DNA of 64,000 bases, from positions 1-64,000 of the forward strand of contig JAURVB010003266.1 of NCBI GenBank assembly GCA_033002965.1, written 5' to 3'. The translations under genes and the position numbers were made by a program. The DNA comes from Piper betle (taxonomy: Eukaryota > Streptophyta > Magnoliopsida > Piperales > Piperaceae). Positions 57,739-64,000 of this stretch are shown in pieces. The notes beneath the pieces are model-generated. The model did no database searches. It was not told the origin of the DNA and saw only the letters and a list, made by a program, of their open reading frames with translations. How positions within the stretch are numbered: position 1 is the first letter of the stretch; every line of letters starts with the position of its first letter.

Positions 57739-59871
57739 TGTAAAACCTTGAAAAAAATAATTAAGTTATTTTATTTAGGGTTTTGTAAATTTTAGAACGA
57801 ATCGTAAATATTATTTAATTAAATTTATTCTTGAAAAAATTAATATTATAAATTATCTATTTTGACCTTTAGCATATCGGTTTAATGATATTTATAATAT
57901 TTTTAGGATTTAACATCCATTCGTATTAACTTAAATTACTTTTTAAATTCCACACATATTTATAAAATTTAATGTAGTGACTTCTTGAATTCTACACATA
58001 TTCTTCTATAGAAAAGAGAGTTTTGTTGTTAAATGAAACATCCTGTGGATAGTTTGTGAGGACATTTGGCTTTAGAGAAATTTTATTCATATTAAGATCA
58101 TGTGTCGTAGTTGCGGGTGCTTCATCAAAATTTCAGGTCAGGTTTGTATAATTGCTAGAAATGTTATATATTTTTATGTGATGTTATATATTTTTATGTG
58201 GGAGTCCCGACAGGGGGAAGCACCCTTAAAAATTACTATGTGGGAGCCTTGGTCGGCATGAGCTCGGCATGAGCTCACATTCGACCATCATGTGCCGAGC
58301 ACCTATGTGGGAGTCTTGGTCGGCATGAGCTCACATTCGACCACCATGCGCTGAGCGCAACTGTAACGACCCAGCCCAAAGTGCAACGTAATGGGCTAAG
58401 TCATTTATTTAAAATGGGTACCCCGGAAGTTAAAGATCTCTAGTCCATTCCCACTTATAAACAGGATCTTCTCCCAGTAGGTATTAGATGTGGGACTAAG
58501 TTGAGGGATCTCACAATCCACCCACCTTAGGAAATTTCGTCCCCGAAATGCCTATTCTTGGTCCATTGCTAGCCCCAGCCCACGACCTTTCTAGCCCGTG
58601 ACCGGCAGCCTAGCCAACGTTTCTAGTCCAGCCCGTTGCTAGCCCCAGCCCACGACCTTTTGGCCCGTGACCGGCAGCCTAGCCAACGTCCCTAGTCCAT
58701 CCCACCATCTAACACAGAACCAGGTCTACTCTGATACCACTTGTAATGACCCAGCCCAAAGTGCAACTTAATGGGCTAAGTCATTTCTTTAAAATGGGTA
58801 CCCCGGAAGTTAAAGATCTCTAGTCCATTCCCACTTATAAACAGGATCTTCTCCCAGTAGATGTGGGACTAAGTTGAGGGATCTCACAATCCACCCACCT
58901 TAGGAAATTTCGTCCCCGAAATGCCTATTCTTGGCCCGTTGCTAGCCCCAGCCCACGTCCTTTCTGGCCCGTGACCGGCAGCCTAGCCAACGTTTCTAGT
59001 CTTGGTCCGTTGCTAACCCCAGCCCACGACCTTTTTTGGCCCGTGACCGGCAGCCTAGCCAACGTCCCTAGTCCATCCCACCATCTAACGCGGAACCAGG
59101 TCGGCTCTGATACCATTTGTAACAACCCGGTTTAAAGTGCAACGTAATGGGCTAAGTCATTTCTTTAAAATGGGTACCCCGGAAGTTAAAGATCTCTAGT
59201 CCATTCCCACTTATAAACAGGATCTTCTCCCAGTAGGTATTAGATGTGGGACTAAGTTGAGGGATCTCATAGCAACCGGGGTCAATGAATTGATAAATTC
59301 TTAAAAGATTAAATACCTGCCCCCATACCGCAAGGGGTGACAGAGTGCAGTGGGGCAAGATGACTCATTATGCACTTGTGATACCAAGAGGGTGAGTCGG
59401 TGGCAAATATCAGTAACTACAAGCCGAGGGCCACGTAGCGTGTGTGCGCATACATGGGATTGCAGCTGGATGGGCGGCCACCCTCTTAGCATATTAAGAG
59501 CTTAGCATCGGCTCATAATCACTAAAAGACGTAATTTAGATGTTGTGGAATATATTAATTGTTTCTTGTAATTATATGACAGTGTTTTTATCACTAACGC
59601 GAAATTACCTCCGCAAGTATGAGCATGGAAGGATGGGTAGAGTCGGGACAACTGGAGGACTCTCTTATTGGCCTATTATTTTTCTCTAGATTGTTTGTAT
59701 GGCAGTGGGATTTTGGTTTGGTTTATGGGGTGTAGATTATTCTGAGCATTTGTATATTAAATTTATTATTATGGATTTATTTAAAATCTTGAAAATTAAT
59801 AAAAAGTTAATTTATTGGACATTTAGTTTCATATAGTAACACTTGGTTTGTGGCTCGGAACGGGCGGGTCA
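57739..59871 (+). repeat. Left (5') LTR of the non-autonomous element
   Basis: Starts TGTAAAACCTTG and ends near GGGTCA. Without the 910-bp TRIM and one target copy its length is about 1.2 kb, like the right LTR. Contains GATTAAATACCTGCCCCCAT, shared with the copy at 34720. Confidence 0.7.
58362..59271 (-). mobile_element. Tandem TRIM: three LTRs, two interiors, 5-bp target duplication
   Basis: LTRs at 58362-58515 (154 bp), 58742-58888 (147 bp, short internal deletion) and 59118-59271 (154 bp), each starting TGTAA and ending TCTCACA (TCTCATA in the last). Interiors at 58516-58741 and 58889-59117 hold two internal repeats of about 80 bp (GCTAGCCCCAGCCCACG...) and, at the right end, a minus-strand PBS. 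Identical GCAAC at 58357-58361 and 59272-59276 is the target duplication. Removing the insert restores continuity with the right LTR of the host element. No coding capacity, as usual for TRIMs. Confidence 0.92.
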
Positions 59872-60360
59872 TTACTGGTGGTATCAGAGCTGTGATTCCC
59901 ACAAAACCATGCGAATCAATCATTACCTTGTTGAAAGTCTAAGAGTCCACTGTCCCTAAGGCTAAAATTTCTTGTATATACGAATTGACCATCCTTTTAT
60001 AGGATTAATTTTCATTATTTTAGATGGTAAATAATTATGGGTGTGCCACTTATGTGTCATGCTAGGTGCATGTGATGCAATGAGCGTATATGGGATTCCT
60101 TTACAATCAGAGTTGTTATCTAGGTAGTATGGGTGGTATGGGACACCTGTGTGATATGGATAACCGTATCATGGGACAGTGTGCCCCACTTTAGCTATGC
60201 ATATGAGTGGCAATGCTTAAATCAAGAAAATAAAAACATCAATTTTTCTCCTCATGACCTTATTATATTTTGGAGGACAAAAATTTCCAAGCTAGGGAGA
60301 TTACCCCGATTTTTCTCCTTATTATATTTTCGAGGCCGAAAATTCTCAAGCTGAGGAAAT
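59872..60360 (+). other. Interior of the non-autonomous LTR element
   Basis: About 490 bp without coding domain. The last 110 bp hold a duplicated purine-rich motif (CTTATTATATTTT.GAGG.C.AAAA, then CAAGCT.GG.GA), the second copy directly before the right LTR and so the likely polypurine tract. Confidence 0.6.
59879..59890 (+). promoter_or_regulatory. Primer-binding site of the non-autonomous element
   Basis: TGGTATCAGAGC, complementary to the initiator Met tRNA end, seven bases after the likely LTR end. Confidence 0.8.
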
Positions 60361-61578
60361 TGTAAAATCCTATAAAAAATAATTAAGTTATTTTATTTAG
60401 GGTTTTGTAAATCTTAGAATGAACCGTAAATATTATTTAATTAAATTAATTCTTGACAAAATTAATATTATAAATTATTGATTTTGACGCTTAGCATATC
60501 GGTATAATGATATTTATAATATTTTTAGAATTTAACATCCATTCGTATCAACTTAATAATTACTTTTTGACTTTATGTTATCACACAAATGACTTTTTGA
60601 ATTTCACGCATATTTATAAAATTTAATGTAGTGACATATTGAATTCTACACATATTCTTCTATATAAAGGAAAGTTCTGTTGTTAAATGAAACATCCTTT
60701 GGATAGTTTGTGAGTTCTGTTGTTAAATGAAACATCCTCTGAATAGTTTGTGAGGACATTTGGCTTTTGAGAAATTTCATTCATATTAGGATCATGTATC
60801 GTAGTTGTGGGTGCCTCATCAAAATTTTAGGTTCGTATAATTACTCTAAATGTTATATATTCCTATGTGGGAATCCCGACACAGGGCAACACCCTTAAAA
60901 ATTACTGTGTGGGAGTCTTGGTCGGCATGAGCTCACATTCAACTACCATGCACCGAGCACAACTGGGGTCAATGAATTGACTCAAGTCCGACATAGGGCA
61001 GCACCCCGTAAAATTCTTGAAAGATTAAATACCTGCCCCCATGCAGAAAGGGGTGATAAGGCGCAGTGGTGCAAGACGGCTCATTATGTACTTGTGATAC
61101 CGAGAGGGTGAGTCAATGGTAAATATCAGTAACTATAGGCCGAGGGCGACGTAGCGTGTGTGCGCATACATGGGATTGTAGCTGGATGGGTGGCCACCCT
61201 CCCAGCATATTAAGAGCTCAACATAGGCTCATAATCACTAAAAGCGTAATTCAGATGTTGTGAAATATATTAATTGTTTCTTGTAATTATATGGCATAGT
61301 ATTTTTATCACTAACGCAAAATTACATCTGCAGGTATGAGCATGGAAGTATGGGTAGAGTTGGGACAGTTGGAGGACTCTGTTATTGTGCCTATTATTTT
61401 TCTATATTGTTTGCATGACTGTGGGATTTTGGTTCGGTTCACGAGGCTTAAATTATTCCAAGTATTTGCATATTAAATTTATTGTTATGGATTTATTTAA
61501 AATCTTGAAAATTAATAAAAAAATAATTTATGAGACATTTAGTTTCATATAATAATACTTGGCTCGTGGCTCGGAAAG
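60361..61578 (+). repeat. Right (3') LTR of the non-autonomous element
   Basis: Starts TGTAAAATCC. Includes a 44-bp tandem duplication at about 60667-60752 (TTCTGTTGTTAAATGAAACA). The 3' end is truncated at the NAC duplication border. Confidence 0.75.
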
Positions 61579-61579
61579 G

Positions 61580-62700
61580 AGCATTAATTAGCATGTTAAA
61601 TTAATATGATCTGAATAACTACTTTACTCAACTCTAGCAGTTATTGAGAGGAGTACTACTTACAGATCAGGGACTGACGAGAGATGGAAAGTTGTGAAAG
61701 AGAGAAACTTGTTAAAATCCCTATTCTAAAAAGCCCACAAACTCAATCATAAAATTAATCAAACTCCCAAAATCTGATTAATTCGATCTGTACTACTATT
61801 TAACACATGCATGCAGATCTGGAAAGTACTATATAAGACTGTCCTGCTTTCTCTCTTGATTTCTATATATATGTATCACATGCGCATTGTTATACCTCCG
61901 TCTCCACGTATATCTCTCGCTCTCAACAACGACCCAATAATATTTTTCTTCATCGACCTCTTGATCTACAATCCAAGAACAAGAGCACCTGATCAAGAAG
62001 ATCATATTAAGTCGTCGACGTGTTTATCAAAGGCAGAGATTGAGGAGTATTTAGTGAAGTTGCTGGTGGATTTGAGTTTGCCCCACCGACGTATAACTGA
62101 TCAACGACTACCCATTGAAGAATTTCGTCCATAGCATCAAACCTGCCTTTGATGCATTCCCCTTCATCAACATATTAGATGATACACCATATCAGTTACA
62201 AGGTATGAATGTATCTATACTCCCTCAACACCACCTTCTTAATTACTTCCACAAGTTTGCTTATTTTTCCTAGTTGTGTTGCTTAATTAGTTTTTTTTCA
62301 ATAGTTACATAATTAGTTATTGAAAAATTTATTATCATAAAGTCTATTTTTATAACCATAATCATACTTAAACTAAAATCTTTGAACATAAAAACAAAAA
62401 GTTTTCTTTATAATTGATTTCCTTTAATGAGATCTGAATAGCTATGATGAATAATACGTATATATATACAGTTAATTATGCAAAACCAGATATCATGTTA
62501 ATATTTAAACTTGTTTAATATAATATTTCTTGATAACGTGATCAGTGTATATAAGATATTTATGTCTAGACATGTCACCAAGAGGAAGAGAGAATTAGAG
62601 GAGGATGCTTCACGCCGTCAACATAAAAAGGCTGCCAGTAATACCTAAGATGATCATGCGGCTTTGCCAGCACAAGAACAGTTATGTATAGGTAGTATGA
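61580..62700 (+). pseudogene. NAC-domain transcription factor, copy 2 (exon 2 deleted)
   Basis: Duplicate of 48080-50060. The promoter and leader match throughout, but the start ATG has changed (ATTAATGGG to ATTAAGTCG at about 62008). Exon 1 (about 62010-62203) is recognisable (SKAEIEEYL, FEFAPP in shifted frames, PAFDAFPFINILDD), with a GT donor kept. Introns 1 and 2 are fused near 62425, removing exon 2. Exon 3 resumes at about 62530 (VYKIFMSRH, KRKRELEEDASRRQH), with a stop after AASNT. It leads into the tandem repeats from 62711. Confidence 0.8.
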
Positions 62701-62710
62701 TCATGAATAA

Positions 62711-64000
62711 CACTTTGATTCAACTAGGGTGATGAGCTGTGGGAGTTACCAATGTTGTCTTTATGATAATGAGAATATTGTCAAAAGAAATGCTGGCCAA
62801 TTAGCGCAATAAATAATGTCCTATACTACCACTAACTATGACATTGATTATGAAACAATGGGAGCATTCACAGAATTGGAACATACACTACAATAAGAGG
62901 ATGATTATACATGGAAATCAATAAGCCAAGAGGAAAGGATTAATTCTTTCATGGAAGAACTCGCTTTAGAATTATCATCACATCATCTTGTTATGAACCA
63001 AGAGGAGCAACCAGCACAGATGCATCATGATCAACCAAGTATAAGGAACTGGGCAACATAATATATAAATGTTTAGGAATATTTTGACAACATGACAAGA
63101 AGCAATCCTCAAACATGAGTTAAATAGCGCTAGCCTTACCCCAAGATACACTTTGATTCAACTATGGTGATGAGAAGTGGGAGTGCCACTGTCGTCTTTA
63201 TGACCATGAGAATATCGTCACAGCAAATGCTGGCCAATTAGCGTAGCAAATGATCTCTTATACTACTACTAACTATGACATTGATCATGAAATAATGGGA
63301 GCATTTGCACAACTGGAACAGACACTATAAAAAGAGGATGATTACACATGGAAATCAATAAGCCAAGAGGAAAAGATTAATTTTTTATAAAAGAACCAGC
63401 TTCAGAATTATCATTACACCATCTTGTCATGAACCAAGCTTCATATTTATCATCACACCATCTTGTCATGAAATAATAAGAGCAACAAGCACTGATGCAT
63501 CAAGATAAAGAATTGAGCAACAGAATATATAGATGTTAAAGAATATTTTGACAACATGACAAGAAGCAATCCTTAACATGAGTTAAATAGTGCTAGCTTT
63601 ACCACAAGATCGTCAACAGCAATTTGATTCAACTATGGTGATGAGCAGTGTGAGTTGCCAACGTCCATCTTTATAAACATGAGAATATTGTCACAACAAA
63701 TGCTGGCCAATTAGCGCAGCAAATGATCTCTCATACTACTACTAACGATTACATTGATCATGAAACAATAGGAGCACTTTCACAACTAGAAGAGACACTA
63801 TAACAAGAGGATGATTAAACATGGAAATTAATAAGCCAAGAGGAAAGGATTAATTCTTTGATGGAATTATCATCATACTCTCTTGTCTTGAACCAGGAGA
63901 AGCAACTAGGACAGATGCATCAAATCAACAAAGAATAAGGAACCCAGCAGCAGAATATGTAGATGTTGAGGAATATTTTAACAATGTGACAAGAAGCAAT
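62711..64000 (+). repeat. Tandem amplification of NAC exon-3 segment, unit 440-470 bp, at least 2.8 copies
   Basis: Units start CACTTTGATTCAACTA.GG at 62711, 63149 and 63620 (CAATTTG...), the last reaching the window edge. Each carries ATGGTGATGAG, GAGAATAT.GTCA, ATGCTGGCCAATTAGCG, ATGGAAATCAATAAGCCAAGAGG and TATTTTGACAACATGACAAGAAGCAATCC. The beginning and end match NAC copy 1 at 50185-50230 and 50325-50390, so the unit derives from C-terminal coding sequence. All units have stops. Unit 2 has an extra internal duplication of TCATCACACCATCTTGTCATGA near 63410-63470. Confidence 0.85.

Larger units (their letters stand above)
57739..61578 (+). mobile_element. Non-autonomous LTR element with very short interior
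   Basis: Two related LTRs (57739-59871 with a nested insertion; 60361-61578, truncated) enclose only about 490 bp. A PBS follows the left LTR and a purine-rich tract precedes the right one. No gag or pol coding sequence is present, so proteins must come from elsewhere. The right LTR lacks its last bases (CGGGCGGGTCA in the left copy) and abuts the second NAC copy, so no target duplication was found. Confidence 0.7.

Noticed and set aside
59879..59890. TGGTATCAGAGC words (also at 2914-2928, 32799-32814 and in the TRIM) as possible tRNA genes
   Set aside because: They match the complement of the tRNA-iMet 3' end only, lie next to LTRs, and have no cloverleaf around them. They are primer-binding sites.
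62711..64000. CRISPR-like or satellite array
   Set aside because: Units are 440-470 bp without short repeats and spacers, and match NAC exon 3; it is a gene-derived tandem duplication.

Overview
The window looks like nuclear DNA of a flowering plant, most likely a eudicot. Non-coding DNA is very AT-rich, genes have GT-AG introns, all recognisable gene families are plant ones (LRK10/WAK-type receptor kinase, NT-C2 coiled-coil protein, gibberellin 20-oxidase, F-box/FBD, PPR, NAC), and plant Ty3/gypsy and Ty1/copia elements are abundant. The species cannot be named from the sequence. I found no rRNA, tRNA, CRISPR or bacterial-type features, and no gene that is complete and certainly functional.

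Layout. 1-3342: 5' end of a minus-strand Ty3/gypsy element cut by the window edge. 3930-5560: a copia relic and local duplications. 5712-11000: two broken copies of a receptor-kinase ectodomain, the second with membrane exons but no kinase. 13658-15286: four open exons of an NT-C2 gene lacking both ends. 15290-22900: AT-rich repeats, a gypsy integrase relic and a copia relic. 23430-26325: a Tat/Ogre-like gypsy relic carrying a solo LTR in its RT, joined to a 5'-truncated GA 20-oxidase (copy A, to 27480). 27883-33195: a recent, complete-length gypsy element with 5-bp target duplication. 33715-36490: repeats, including a degraded TRIM. 36496-42917: the rest of the GA 20-oxidase cluster, namely promoter duplicate B, gene copy C (+) and inverted copy D (-). 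42921-46330 and 51170-56670: F-box relics, a PPR pseudogene and a 1.3-kb duplicated block. 48080-50423 and 61580-64000: two NAC copies, the second with its 3' coding segment amplified in tandem. 57739-61578: a non-autonomous LTR element with a three-LTR tandem TRIM nested in its left LTR.

How it fits together. This is an accessory region built by nested LTR insertions and by local duplication and inversion of gene pieces. The most notable arrangements are: (i) GA 20-oxidase copies C and D, which face each other as an inverted repeat of about 1 kb (exon 1, intron 1, exon 2) and could form a hairpin RNA if C is transcribed through D; (ii) a gypsy family whose gag start codon lies inside the LTR and whose reading frame runs through the tRNA primer-binding site, seen in three copies; (iii) a tandem TRIM with exact 5-bp target duplication; (iv) one leader-like module standing directly upstream of two unrelated gene fragments; (v) amplification of a NAC C-terminal segment. 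Similarities were judged by eye; no alignment, expression or database evidence was available.
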